Below, one piece after another: positions 45,858 to 54,641 of a stretch of DNA of 64,000 nt. Position 1 is the first letter of the stretch. Every line of letters starts with the position of its first letter. The DNA comes from Parabacteroides distasonis. Lineage in GTDB: Bacteria; Bacteroidota; Bacteroidia; Bacteroidales; Tannerellaceae. Below the pieces are notes generated by a model. The model had not been told where the DNA came from, did not search any database, and saw only the letters and a program-made list of their open reading frames with translations. The stretch covers positions 124,001 through 188,000 of the forward strand of contig JAFBIR010000003.1 in NCBI GenBank assembly GCA_021531385.1, written 5' to 3'. The position numbers were made by a program, and so were the translations under genes.

Positions 45858-45925
45858 ATCTCTTTTTATTAAAGTTAGCTATAATTCTACTCTTTGGTGT
45901 TTAGACATCGACTAACCTCACTCGT

Positions 45926-47203
45926 TTAATTCACCTTACGCTTAAAGAACCATAATTCGTTAAAAGAATAGTTCACGGTGAATCGAAAATATTGCTCGTC
46001 GATCATTGTCTGAATCTCCGGATGAATCTTCACATACTCGAAGGAAAGATTCACATAGGAGCGATTATCGATCAACGGCAAGCCAAAACCGACACTCGCT
46101 CCATACTCATTATATCCATGCCCCTTATAGCCGTTCTCCTCCGAACGACCCACACGCAGATAGGAACTGCTATAATGAAAACCAGCCCGATAATTGATGC
46201 GACCGAAATAGTTACGGTTACGATAAGCCGGGATATACTCACCACCTAACGCAACACGCATCCGATTCTTGAATAGCCCCTTCTCGTTATCGAAGTAGCA
46301 ATCCTCCCAATTCTCATACTTGAGGTCTGCCGCAACCGTCAACTTGTTGTCTTTCACATAGGAAAGGCCAAAGCCAAAGGAATTAGGCAAGTCATACCGA
46401 TAATTCTTGATGGTGTCGTTCACCGTATAGCTGGAGGAGGTTCCGCTACCTACCAGCTGAATGTCATACAACGTCGTGTTCAACTTCTGCCCGGGTGAGT
46501 AGGTCACGCCAACCGTCACCCGCTCCTCCTTACTCAGGGGATGGGTGTATTGCACACCGAAATCCATCAAAAAGTCACGCACGTCATAACGACGATATTT
46601 TTGCACATCGTCCGCATTTGCCGAGGCAAAGATCAAGTTTCGCTCATGCGAGAAATTACCAAATAAAAAGCCGAAGTTAGCACCCATGGCCAATCGCTTC
46701 TTCCAAATATCGAAAGAGAGACCCCCATACATCTCCGACAAGCTACCACTTCCGGTAAAGGTCTCCGCCCAAGTCAATCCTGCTTCTGATTTCGTACCTC
46801 CAAACTCATAGCCTACATGCGAAAAAGGCAACAAGCCTATACTGACCGCTAAACGTCTTGTGATCGGGAACTGCATGGCTATATACTCCACATTTCCATT
46901 CATCTGATGTTGTTTCGTATTGCCATCGTCAAACCAAGAGACCTGCCCCGACACACCAAAATCAAACAAGAACGTCAACGAATCCATACAGCTATAAGAA
47001 GCAGGATTCAAGGGGTTTATCTGCTTAGAGGAGCGTAAGCCTATCCCCACGCCACCCATCGCTCGACCGGCCCCAAACGAACGATCCGCCAACTCACCAT
47101 AGCCGAAGCGGGTATAAGGAGAGTTCGTATTATTCTGGGCCCACACGGCCAATTGCGTAAAGATAAGTACACTTATAATTACTACCTTACTTATTCTCAA
47201 CAT
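45926..47203 (-). CDS. outer-membrane beta-barrel protein
   Basis: 425 residues, signal peptide (VVIISVLIFTQLAVWAQ), then FadL/PorV-like barrel text: NTNSPYTRFGYGELADRSFG, ARAMGGVGIGLRSSKQINPL, YSFPYT-free central strands, and an aromatic end (YFRFTVNYSFNELWFFKRKVN). Alternating strands and the G-rich N-terminus suggest a transport or assembly barrel. Overlaps coaX by 17 bases and precedes the TPR gene, the same operon. Confidence 0.8.
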   Translation of the reverse strand: MLRISKVVIISVLIFTQLAVWAQNNTNSPYTRFGYGELADRSFGAGRAMGGVGIGLRSSKQINPLNPASYSCMDSLTFLFDFGVSGQVSWFDDGNTKQHQMNGNVEYIAMQFPITRRLAVSIGLLPFSHVGYEFGGTKSEAGLTWAETFTGSGSLSEMYGGLSFDIWKKRLAMGANFGFLFGNFSHERNLIFASANADDVQKYRRYDVRDFLMDFGVQYTHPLSKEERVTVGVTYSPGQKLNTTLYDIQLVGSGTSSSYTVNDTIKNYRYDLPNSFGFGLSYVKDNKLTVAADLKYENWEDCYFDNEKGLFKNRMRVALGGEYIPAYRNRNYFGRINYRAGFHYSSSYLRVGRSEENGYKGHGYNEYGASVGFGLPLIDNRSYVNLSFEYVKIHPEIQTMIDEQYFRFTVNYSFNELWFFKRKVN

Positions 47204-47924
47204 TATACTCTAAGATTCTATTTAATCCTATCAACACTAAATTAATGTCTGCAAAGATGCGGTTTTTTAGCCGTCTTTCAAAATAAAACGAATGACCGCC
47301 CGTTAAAAAAACCAAAAGACCGGGATATTTCAGACGCAACAGGTCGATATACCCATCCATCTCCAGCACGATTCCATTCACGACACCCGCTTGTATGGCG
47401 CTTTCTGTGCTCACTCCCACCAAAGGTACCTCCTCCGGCTCACTCACCAACGGCAATTTCTGCGTGAAATGATGCAACGCACGAAAGCGGGTCGTCATGC
47501 CCGGCGAGATGTTGCCTCCGACATAAAGTCCCGAAGCCTCCAACAGCTCATAGGTAATGGCAGTGCCCGCATCAATCACCAAGACATTACTTCCCGGTCG
47601 CAAAGATTGTGCGCCTACCACTGCCGCGATCCGATCCCGGCCCAAGGTATGCGGCGTTTCATACCCAATCCGTATCGGCAAGGCCATCCGTTCATCCAAC
47701 ACGAAAAAGGTAGATAACTCCGCCTTCAGCAGTGCCAACAACGCCTCGTCCCGCTCGATGACCGTCGATAGGATACCGTTTGTGCAAGGATGCTGCCTGA
47801 GCAACGCCTCCACCAACGACGGCTGACACACCGCATTCTTATACGCATAGGTATGCGCCAGCTGGCCCTCCTCAAAGAGGGCGATCTTAGTCAGCGTATT
47901 CCCTTGTTCAATGATCAGATTCAC
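47187..47924 (-). CDS. coaX: type III pantothenate kinase
   Basis: 245 residues, ASKHA-fold kinase that starts coenzyme A synthesis. N-terminal LIIEQGNTLTKIALFEEGQL (phosphate-1 loop), GRDRIAAVVGAQSLRPG, DAGTAITYELLEASGLYVGG (phosphate-2 and metal region) and FLTGGHSFYF. The usual N-terminal D-x-G-N-T appears as E-Q-G-N-T, as in many Bacteroidetes. First gene of the coaX-barrel-TPR-lptC-CorC operon on the minus strand. Confidence 0.93.
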   Translation of the reverse strand: MNLIIEQGNTLTKIALFEEGQLAHTYAYKNAVCQPSLVEALLRQHPCTNGILSTVIERDEALLALLKAELSTFFVLDERMALPIRIGYETPHTLGRDRIAAVVGAQSLRPGSNVLVIDAGTAITYELLEASGLYVGGNISPGMTTRFRALHHFTQKLPLVSEPEEVPLVGVSTESAIQAGVVNGIVLEMDGYIDLLRLKYPGLLVFLTGGHSFYFERRLKNRIFADINLVLIGLNRILEYNVENK

Positions 47925-48128
47925 GTTTATATCGCTTGAACGAAATTCCGCGCAAAGAAAAAGAAAAAATAGGAGAAATCATACGTTTTGACCATCAAGA
48001 TTCCAAAAAACCGGCATTTCGCCTCCCCTCACAAAGCCCACACGAAGAAAGAACATTCTTTAACACACACAAAATTCAATGAATAACAAATGCTTATCCG
48101 CAAGATCGGGAATACGATCATCAAAATA

Positions 48129-48159
48129 TTTGGAGCCTAAGAAAAAATAGCTACCTTTG
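48129..48159 (+). promoter_or_regulatory. promoter of the SRP RNA
   Basis: TTTG at 48129-48132, 19 bases, TACCTTTG at 48152-48159: a textbook Bacteroidales -33/-7 pair, 4 bases before the RNA start. Confidence 0.85.
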
Positions 48160-48162
48160 CAC

Positions 48163-48262
48163 CCGGGTAAGTCCTACACGGCATGCTCCCTCGGAATCCC
48201 CCAGGGCTTGACCGCAGCAAGGGTACTTGGTTGTAGCGGCGCGATGTAGATCGCTTACCCGT
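48163..48262 (+). ncRNA. ffs: signal recognition particle RNA (small bacterial type)
   Basis: About 100 nt. The ends pair (CGGGTAAG at 48164 with CTTACCCG at 48254), and the apical domain is present: TCCCCCAGGGC and ACCGCAGCAAGGGTA, the conserved GNAR-type loop and Ffh-binding internal loops. Scaffold for Ffh in co-translational targeting. The tRNA-Thr gene begins 2 bases later, so they are co-transcribed from the promoter at 48129. Confidence 0.92.
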
Positions 48263-48264
48263 CT

Positions 48265-48338
48265 GCCTCTTTAGCTCAGTTGGCCAGAGCACGTGATTTG
48301 TAATCTCGGGGTCGTTGGTTCGAATCCGACAAGAGGCT
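48265..48338 (+). tRNA. tRNA-Thr (UGU)
   Basis: Acceptor GCCTCTT pairs with AAGAGGC, discriminator T; D arm TAGCTCAGTTGGCCAGAGC, anticodon loop TTTGTAA (anticodon TGT), T arm GTTGG-TTCGAAT-CCGAC. CCA not encoded. One T-T mismatch in the anticodon stem. Confidence 0.95.
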
Positions 48339-48348
48339 CGAAAAGTTC

Positions 48349-48383
48349 AGAGGATATGTCACAAAGGCATATCCTCTTTTTTT
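48349..48383 (+). terminator. intrinsic terminator of the SRP RNA-tRNA unit
   Basis: AGAGGATATG, nine bases, CATATCCTCT followed by TTTTTTT. Ends at the tail of the convergent 604-residue gene. Confidence 0.9.
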
Positions 48384-50196
48384 ATACCAAATAACCAAAC
48401 TCTCTCAAACGTTGCTGCACATCCTCCAAATGAGCCGCAGACACCAGCACGATGTATCCCTCCGCCTTCAGCACATATTTTCGCAGCAGGGGATCAGTGG
48501 CAAACAACCGCAATAACGCTTGATCTGTAGAGGGAAGACGGAAAATCTTGTATTCACGGGCCGTGACCGGCTCCCACGCACATGATTGCGACAGCAAACG
48601 ATTGAAAAACTCCTCCCATACGGGCGAAGGATTCCGACACACATAGCGGTGGAAGAAATCCACCCGCTCCTTCACATCTTCCGGCTTCTGGCAAGATCGC
48701 AAGAAGCTGGCCGCCGTCACCCGATAGCGATGCCCGCCGATAGGATCCGCAAAATCATCCAACACCAGCTCATACGCATTCTGCGGCTCCAGGAAACGAA
48801 TCAACAAACGATTCGTGGCCACCTCAAATTCCGTGATAGGGGTATCGGGCATCTCATAGGTAGCTGTCATCCCCTGCACATAACGCCCCAATGAAGTAAG
48901 GCGGAAATAGCGAAGCGCATCGTAATAAGAGGGGGAATCGGGATCAAAAGATTCATACGCAATCTCCGCCATCCCCCAAGCTGCCAGCAAGAAGAGGAAC
49001 CCCTTCACATAGGGGACAGCCAGCTGCGTATAATAGTTGACAGGGGTAATGGGTTGCGTGGGCAACTTCGCGGAGGGCAAAGAGATCGCATTCATCGCAT
49101 AATCATCGAAAAGCATCGTATAGGCCTCTCCCGATTCATTCAAATGCAGCCGGTCAAGCAACGTTTCCACTTGCACCCAGTCGCCACCCGTACAGACCTG
49201 CCCGATGGCCAACCAGATATTTTGCGCCTGCTTATCCAAACAGGTGGAATAGAGCAAACTCTGCCGGATGCCCGACACATGGGGCAACAGGGTATAGCCT
49301 AAATGTGCCGGAGAGGAGAGAAATACCTTCATAGGCAACTTGACCATCTCCTCAAACGAGCATTCACTGTCAGCCATCCAGCGGCAATAGGCAAACGATT
49401 CGATCAACAGGAACGTCCGGAAATCCTTCACGTTCTTTTCCTTCTCATCCGGGAAGAATTCCTTTGCCTTCAGCTTCTTACCCAGTCGCCGAACAGCCGT
49501 CCACTTCATCTTCTCAAACATATCCTCGGTCAGCTGCCCCTGCATAAAATAGACCTCCAAGGCTTTGAGCAGCCGAGGCATCTCCAACTCCCCGTTAAAA
49601 AGGTGCAACGGGCCATCGGCCGGCAACACGCTGGGATGCGGTCGCCGCCCCTGCTCTGGGATAAAAAAGGGAACCACGTAGAGGCGCAATTGCGCAGGCA
49701 GATAGAGATATTGCGTTCCATTCATGTCGCGTTGCAGCCGAAAGAAACCCAGCGAATCCGGCAAGTCCATCTCCGTGGAGAAATAACCTCGCTCTTCAAT
49801 CCAACCCTCACCGGTCTCTTTCAACAGCAAATCATGCCCTACCATATAATGCTCGACCACCAACCGCCACACCTGCCGCAACGGCTTCGAGAAGGAGGAA
49901 AAAAGAAGGGCAAAATTCGCCCGCTCACTCAAGAAATAGGCGATCGCGAAAACCTGATCCTCCTTACCAATTCCCTCCCTGCTCATCAGGATCTGCCGCA
50001 AACGCTGCTCTTCCGCTTGAGGCGCGCTGTCTGTCCATTGGCAATAAGGCAGAGCGGCCCTCACCTGCGAGAACATAGGTCGCAAGGCCTCCAACCGATA
50101 GGTATCCAAGAAAGCGGCACAATCCTTCAAGGATTCCGGGGCAGGCACCTGAATTCGCCGCGGAGCTTGAGACATGCGGGTATTCTCTTCCATCAT
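48382..50196 (-). CDS. unrecognised 604-residue protein coupled to a SNF2 ATPase
   Basis: 604 residues, no signal peptide, no membrane segment, no zinc-finger cysteines. Composition is ordinary, with helical stretches (PESLKDCAAFLDTYRLEALR; EEMVKLPMKVFLSSPAHLGY; ITPVNYYTQLAVPYVKGFLF) and a C-terminal VSAAHLEDVQQRLREFGYLV. I do not recognise a family. Its ATG shares one base with the SNF2 stop (TAATG), so the two are made together and probably act in one complex. In other Bacteroidetes the partner of such SNF2 proteins often has a SWIM zinc finger; none is seen here. Confidence 0.75.
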   Translation of the reverse strand: MMEENTRMSQAPRRIQVPAPESLKDCAAFLDTYRLEALRPMFSQVRAALPYCQWTDSAPQAEEQRLRQILMSREGIGKEDQVFAIAYFLSERANFALLFSSFSKPLRQVWRLVVEHYMVGHDLLLKETGEGWIEERGYFSTEMDLPDSLGFFRLQRDMNGTQYLYLPAQLRLYVVPFFIPEQGRRPHPSVLPADGPLHLFNGELEMPRLLKALEVYFMQGQLTEDMFEKMKWTAVRRLGKKLKAKEFFPDEKEKNVKDFRTFLLIESFAYCRWMADSECSFEEMVKLPMKVFLSSPAHLGYTLLPHVSGIRQSLLYSTCLDKQAQNIWLAIGQVCTGGDWVQVETLLDRLHLNESGEAYTMLFDDYAMNAISLPSAKLPTQPITPVNYYTQLAVPYVKGFLFLLAAWGMAEIAYESFDPDSPSYYDALRYFRLTSLGRYVQGMTATYEMPDTPITEFEVATNRLLIRFLEPQNAYELVLDDFADPIGGHRYRVTAASFLRSCQKPEDVKERVDFFHRYVCRNPSPVWEEFFNRLLSQSCAWEPVTAREYKIFRLPSTDQALLRLFATDPLLRKYVLKAEGYIVLVSAAHLEDVQQRLREFGYLV

Positions 50197-52979
50197 TAAC
50201 TAAGTATGTAATTAATATCCTCCTTATTTAAATACTTCAACGAATGGCTATCGCTACTGATCAACCCGGCGAACAGCTCCTTTTTCTGCTGCTGCAGCCA
50301 GCTGATCTTCTCCTCGATAGTGCCTTGCACCAAGATGGAGTAGCAGAGCACCTTCGAGAGCTGACCCATGCGGTGCAGACGGCTCACCGCCTGATCTTCG
50401 GCCGCCTTGTTCCACCAAGGCTCGAAAATAAGCACCGTGTCAGCAGCAGTCAGGTTCAACCCCACGCCACCAGTCTTCAAGGTCATCAACAGCACACGGC
50501 ATTGCGGGTCATTTTGAAACCGCTCCACCACACTTTTCCGGTCGCGCGTAGAGCCGGTCATCATTGCGAAATCAATACCCAACTTATCCAACTGCTCACT
50601 GACCAACTCAACCCCCATCAGGAAATTGAAGAAGATCACCACTTTATGCCCGTTGGCAACCGCCTCTGCCACCAGATCAATCACCACCTCCAGTTTGGGA
50701 GAGGTGATCTGTCCACCGCTCAGGCTCTCCGGGATGGAGGCTATCCGACGCAACTCATTCAAGGCCTGAAGCATGACGGCACCTGAGCTCTCTATGCCAT
50801 CGGCATCCATCTTCCGCTTGATCTGTTGATAGAAATAGGCCCTTCGCTGCTCATAGAAGCGAGCCTGCTCTTCGTTCATCTCCACATACAGCTGGTTATC
50901 CATGACGTCGGGCAACTCTTGCAACACATCTTTTTTCAGGCGGCGAAACAGGAAGGGATAAATCTTGCGCCGCAGGCTCTCCATCGCCTCCTTGTTGTTG
51001 AGCCGATGAATCGGATAGGTGTAGCGCATATTAAACTCATCCAAGGTGCCAAGCATCCCTGGATTGAGGAAATGAAACAGCGAATAAAGCTCCGTCAGGT
51101 TGTTCTCGAAAGGGGTGCCGCTCAACGCCAACCGATGTGTCGCATTCAATTGGAAAATCGCCTGAGTCACCTGGGTACGTGTACCTTTGATGTGCTGGCT
51201 CTCGTCCAAGATCACATAGTGAAAATGCTGCTGCTGGAGCATCTCTATGTCATTGCGCACCATGGCGTAGGTAGTCAAGATAAGCTGATGCTTCCAAGCC
51301 TCCTCCAAATTGCGTGCCCCCCCATGATAGCAATACACGGTCAGATGGGGAGCGAAGCGGGCCAGCTCCTTACGCCAGTTATACAGCAAGCTGTAGGGCA
51401 TCACTAAAAGCGAGGGTTCCGTAACGTCCGGATAGATCGAGGCCAAGAGCGTAATGGTTTGAAGCGTCTTGCCTAAACCCATTTCATCGGCCAAGCATCC
51501 TCCCAAGTTATGCGCATACAGGTAACGCAGCCATTTCACCCCCTCCGCCTGGTATGGACGAAGCACGGCATTCACCCTCGTCTCCCCCAAGGGTGCATCT
51601 TTCAAACGATTGAAACCCTCAAACACTTGGAGCATCCGTTCATACATCACGCAGTCCACCTCCTGTGGACGCAAGGCGGCCATCTCCGGGAGATCAAAGA
51701 AGGAGACACGCACCTGTCCTCCCTCTTGCTGCTGAAAGACCCGTCCCAACCGCTCCACGTAGCCCTCGCCCAAGACGGCACGGTTCCCATCCGAAAGCGT
51801 AATGTAACGATGCTTGCGATACTGCTTGAGCAGGTCACCTAACGTAAACTGTTCACCATCCAAATCCAACGTCAACTCTCCCTCCAAGAAATGAATGTCC
51901 GAGCGCAACGAGAGATACAATTTCGGCTCCACCGGTTTCACCCGATAGTTGCGAAGCCGCTCCACCCCGATGAAGCGATAGCTAAGCAGCAACGAGGGCA
52001 GCTCCTGCTGCAAGAAAGGTGCCGCAGTCTCTTCCGGTACAATAAAGAAGTCACCATCCCGATAAAGCTCCTTCTGTGCCAATCGGTCGGGGGCGTACTT
52101 CATCAGATGAGACCACATCGTTTGAGCCAGTTCATCCACGGAGGCTTGAGCCACATGCTTGAGCACGATCTGCCGGTCCGGCTGCTGGAAAGCGATCCAA
52201 TGTACGTCAAAATCAGTCAGGAAATCCACGTCATAGCCGGGGACCGAACAGGCCAACCGTAGATGAAGCGCGCCATCCCGATCCACCTTCTCAAAGACCA
52301 AGGTAGGCACCATCTCGATCGTCTCGTCAGAGAAGCCCACCGAATAGTCGGCATACTCCACCTCGACATGGTGCATATAAGAATAAAAGACCGAGAGATA
52401 GGCCTCCACCAACGCCTCCTCAAAAGGAGCCAAAAAGGCATCCAGCTGCAAGTAATGATCCCCGAGAGGAAGTACCCGGAAAAGCTGATCCTCCCGCAAA
52501 GCGAAACTATCAGTCAATAGCAACACGGGCGCATCCGCCCCCTTTTCCTCTCTCTTGATACGCAACCGAGGCACGATCATGCCTCGCTCCTTGCGCAATT
52601 CCAAGCAGAGCGATGCCGTCTGCTCCATCAACCGAACGGGCTGCATCTTCTCATTCACGAGGTTGGGGCAACGAGCCAGTTGCCACATCAAATAGGGGCT
52701 ATCCGCCAAATAGACCTTCTCGCCGGTCGATTCTCGCTCCCAGCTCACCTGCAACAGGCAAGCATCCCGCAAGCGCTCAAACAGGCGCAAGGTCTGGGCT
52801 ACCTCCCCCGTGTAATTGCGGTAATCCGGAAGAACAGGCGACTGCTGCCAATCCACCGTTTCCACATAGCAACCTGCCTTATCCGTAGCGATGCGGAAGA
52901 AGAAGGTGTCGGCTCCTTTTTGTGGCGAGGGAATCCCCAATGAGCGGTTTCGCTGCAGTCGAGACAGAAAGTTGTTCAT
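50196..52979 (-). CDS. SNF2-family DNA-dependent ATPase
   Basis: 927 residues. The first 470 or so are a family-specific N-terminal region without known motifs. The SNF2 core follows: motif I CLADEMGLGKTLQTITLL (Lys504), motif II VILDESQHIKG (D592, E593, Ser and Gln instead of the usual Ala/Gly-His), motif III RLALSGTPFENNLTELYSLF, and the helicase C-terminal domain KVVIFFNFLMGVELVSEQLD to VLLMTLKTGGVGLNLTAADT and EDQAVSRLHRMGQ. Such bacterial SNF2 proteins move along double-stranded DNA and displace proteins. It is coupled to the 604-residue gene. Confidence 0.92.
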   Translation of the reverse strand: MNNFLSRLQRNRSLGIPSPQKGADTFFFRIATDKAGCYVETVDWQQSPVLPDYRNYTGEVAQTLRLFERLRDACLLQVSWERESTGEKVYLADSPYLMWQLARCPNLVNEKMQPVRLMEQTASLCLELRKERGMIVPRLRIKREEKGADAPVLLLTDSFALREDQLFRVLPLGDHYLQLDAFLAPFEEALVEAYLSVFYSYMHHVEVEYADYSVGFSDETIEMVPTLVFEKVDRDGALHLRLACSVPGYDVDFLTDFDVHWIAFQQPDRQIVLKHVAQASVDELAQTMWSHLMKYAPDRLAQKELYRDGDFFIVPEETAAPFLQQELPSLLLSYRFIGVERLRNYRVKPVEPKLYLSLRSDIHFLEGELTLDLDGEQFTLGDLLKQYRKHRYITLSDGNRAVLGEGYVERLGRVFQQQEGGQVRVSFFDLPEMAALRPQEVDCVMYERMLQVFEGFNRLKDAPLGETRVNAVLRPYQAEGVKWLRYLYAHNLGGCLADEMGLGKTLQTITLLASIYPDVTEPSLLVMPYSLLYNWRKELARFAPHLTVYCYHGGARNLEEAWKHQLILTTYAMVRNDIEMLQQQHFHYVILDESQHIKGTRTQVTQAIFQLNATHRLALSGTPFENNLTELYSLFHFLNPGMLGTLDEFNMRYTYPIHRLNNKEAMESLRRKIYPFLFRRLKKDVLQELPDVMDNQLYVEMNEEQARFYEQRRAYFYQQIKRKMDADGIESSGAVMLQALNELRRIASIPESLSGGQITSPKLEVVIDLVAEAVANGHKVVIFFNFLMGVELVSEQLDKLGIDFAMMTGSTRDRKSVVERFQNDPQCRVLLMTLKTGGVGLNLTAADTVLIFEPWWNKAAEDQAVSRLHRMGQLSKVLCYSILVQGTIEEKISWLQQQKKELFAGLISSDSHSLKYLNKEDINYILS

Positions 52980-53079
52980 GGCTATCTATATTTTCTCATG
53001 CTCGCGAATGTACAACAATTTTCCTATAAAGTTGGCAGGAGCAATAGTTACTGTCATTTTCCTACACACCACGAAAGGC

Positions 53080-53331
53080 TTTCTACACGGTGTAGCAGAG
53101 CCGTCGCGCCCCGCGAGAAGATTTCTACACGGTGTAGCCGAGTCGTCGCGCCCCGCGAGAAGATTTCTACATGGTGTAGCCGAGTCGTCGCGCCCCGCGA
53201 GAAGATTTCTACACGGTGTAGCTGAGCCGTCGCGCCCCGCGAGAAGCTTTCTACATGGTGTAGCTGAGCCGTCGCGCCCCGCGAGAAGATTTCTACACGG
53301 TGTAGTTGAGTCGTCGCGCCTCGCAAAAGGA
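53080..53331. repeat. six tandem 42-bp repeats with two palindromes per unit
   Basis: Units start at 53080, 53122, 53164, 53206, 53248 and 53290. Each begins TTTCTACACGGTGTAG and ends TCGCGCCCCGCGAGAAG. Degenerate partial units flank the array (about 53058 and 53332-53365). Each unit holds CTACACGGTGTAG (a 6-bp palindrome round one base; CTACAT in units 3 and 5 keeps a G-T pair) and TCGCG-CCC-CGCGA. 42 bp is 14 codons, so both strands stay open, but no credible gene contains it. It lies in the 728-base gap between two divergent genes. Confidence 0.92.
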
Positions 53332-53425
53332 GGACTACACGGTGTGATTGCGTGGTCGTAAAGTGACCATCTGTTCCTTTTTTTAAAAAGTGCGTGAAAT
53401 TCATAGGAGTTTGGGAAATTTATTC

Positions 53426-53433
53426 TACATTTG
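53426..53433 (+). promoter_or_regulatory. candidate -7 box (TACATTTG) for the DUF6261 gene
   Basis: Fits TAnnTTTG just after the repeat array; it would give a leader of about 270 bases before the start at 53708. -33 element not at normal spacing. Confidence 0.4.
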
Positions 53434-53610
53434 CAATGCGAAGCAGTAGAAGGCATAGCGCTTCCGACAGGAGAAGCAACAAAGCGCCGAGGCAACACTT
53501 CCGAAAATCGACGAAAGGAGGACACTTTAGAGAGTGACCACGTTTCAAAAATTGTTAGCCGCCAAAAAAGGGGCATGCTTCCTGTTTGAAAAGAGGGAAG
53601 TTTAAATTGA

Positions 53611-53628
53611 CCCCATAAGTTTATGGGG
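53611..53628 (+). promoter_or_regulatory. hairpin in the long leader of the DUF6261 gene
   Basis: CCCCATAA, GT, TTATGGGG: a perfect 8-bp stem about 80 bases before the start codon, in a leader of about 270 bases that has no open frame. Could be a regulatory leader element. Confidence 0.45.
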
Positions 53629-53707
53629 AGGTGAAGCATAAGATCTATCTACAAATCTGACGGATAGCTTATGTAAGTTTAGGTTTAATTAAAATAATTA
53701 TTATTCT

Positions 53708-54553
53708 ATGAAAGAGGTTTTCAAAAACTTTAATTTCAGAGGCGCCCTTAATGCAGAGCATTATCAGGTGCATGGTGATTTATTGAACGCTATTTCCGAG
53801 GAACTTGCGTCAAGTCTGGATCTGTCCGATCTGAGAGATCGGTATGTGTCGTTGTATGACGAGGAGAACAGTTGTTTCTATTTAAGCCGGGCCAATGAAT
53901 GGACCGAGAAGATTCAAGAGACACACAAACTTCGCCTACAACAGTTTAGTTACGTCCTGAAATGTATCGACAGTGGGCTATATACGGGCGAGGAGGCTAA
54001 GGGACAGGCGGCGCAAGCGCTGCTTTTCCCCATTAAGCACTATCGCCCGGTGAAGCGAATGCGCCTTGCGGCCGTATCCGGTACGTTGCGGGATTTTATT
54101 GAACGGATGCGGGAAGCCGATTGCGCCCCGCATATCGAGACGTTGAAGCTGACAGCAGCTATAGATGAGCTGGAGCGCCTCAACAACGCTTTCATAACCG
54201 TCTATAACACACGGTCAGCCCAATTCTTGGGGAGAGCCACTTCACGTTCGATGAAAACGGTTCGTCCCTTGGTGGATAAGGCGTTCAAGGAGTTGGCAGG
54301 TGCGATCAACGCACTCTATCAGGCGAATGAGCTGACGGAGAAATCGGCGGAAAAGGAGCGGCAGTTGGGGGCGATTATCGACGAGATGAACGCGATTCTC
54401 TATCAGTTGCAGCTGACACTCTCCCGTGTGAAGGCCGGCACGAAGCCCAATCCCGGCGAGGAGTCGAAGCCTACCACACCTCCGGCTTCCGAGACACCCA
54501 CAGAGCCTGAGCCGGAGCCTGAACCCGAACCGGAGAATCCGGATGTAGTCTGA
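53708..54553 (+). CDS. DUF6261-family protein with Pro-Glu repeat tail
   Basis: 281 residues. Mostly alpha-helical (YQVHGDLLNAISEELASSLD; YRPVKRMRLAAVSGTLRDFI; SRSMKTVRPLVDKAFKELAG), with a linker KPNPGEESKPTTPPASETPT and a tail of Glu-Pro dipeptides (EPEPEPEPEPE, 265-277). No signal peptide or membrane helix. DUF6261 is restricted to Bacteroidales, often multi-copy, function unknown. It is monocistronic, behind the structured repeat array and a long leader. Confidence 0.7.
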   Translation: MKEVFKNFNFRGALNAEHYQVHGDLLNAISEELASSLDLSDLRDRYVSLYDEENSCFYLSRANEWTEKIQETHKLRLQQFSYVLKCIDSGLYTGEEAKGQAAQALLFPIKHYRPVKRMRLAAVSGTLRDFIERMREADCAPHIETLKLTAAIDELERLNNAFITVYNTRSAQFLGRATSRSMKTVRPLVDKAFKELAGAINALYQANELTEKSAEKERQLGAIIDEMNAILYQLQLTLSRVKAGTKPNPGEESKPTTPPASETPTEPEPEPEPEPENPDVV

Positions 54554-54581
54554 TTCCAGTGCTTTAGCAAAGGAAGTCCAC

Positions 54582-54615
54582 AAAAAAAAGGATGCCCCGA
54601 AGGAGCATCCTTTTT
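54582..54615. terminator. bidirectional intrinsic terminator
   Basis: AAAAAAAA GGATGC, nine bases, GCATCC TTTTT: A and T runs on both sides, between the convergent DUF6261 and SusD genes. Confidence 0.88.
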
Positions 54616-54641
54616 CCATATTATCCTGAAGCAGGAGGGGA

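Noticed and set aside
53080-53331. CRISPR array.
   Set aside because: The 42-bp units are contiguous, without unique spacers, and no cas genes are present.
52986-53639. Long open frames on both strands across the 42-bp repeat array (14-residue repeats).
   Set aside because: The openness follows from a repeat length divisible by three; there is no start context, no domain and no homology-like text outside the repeat.
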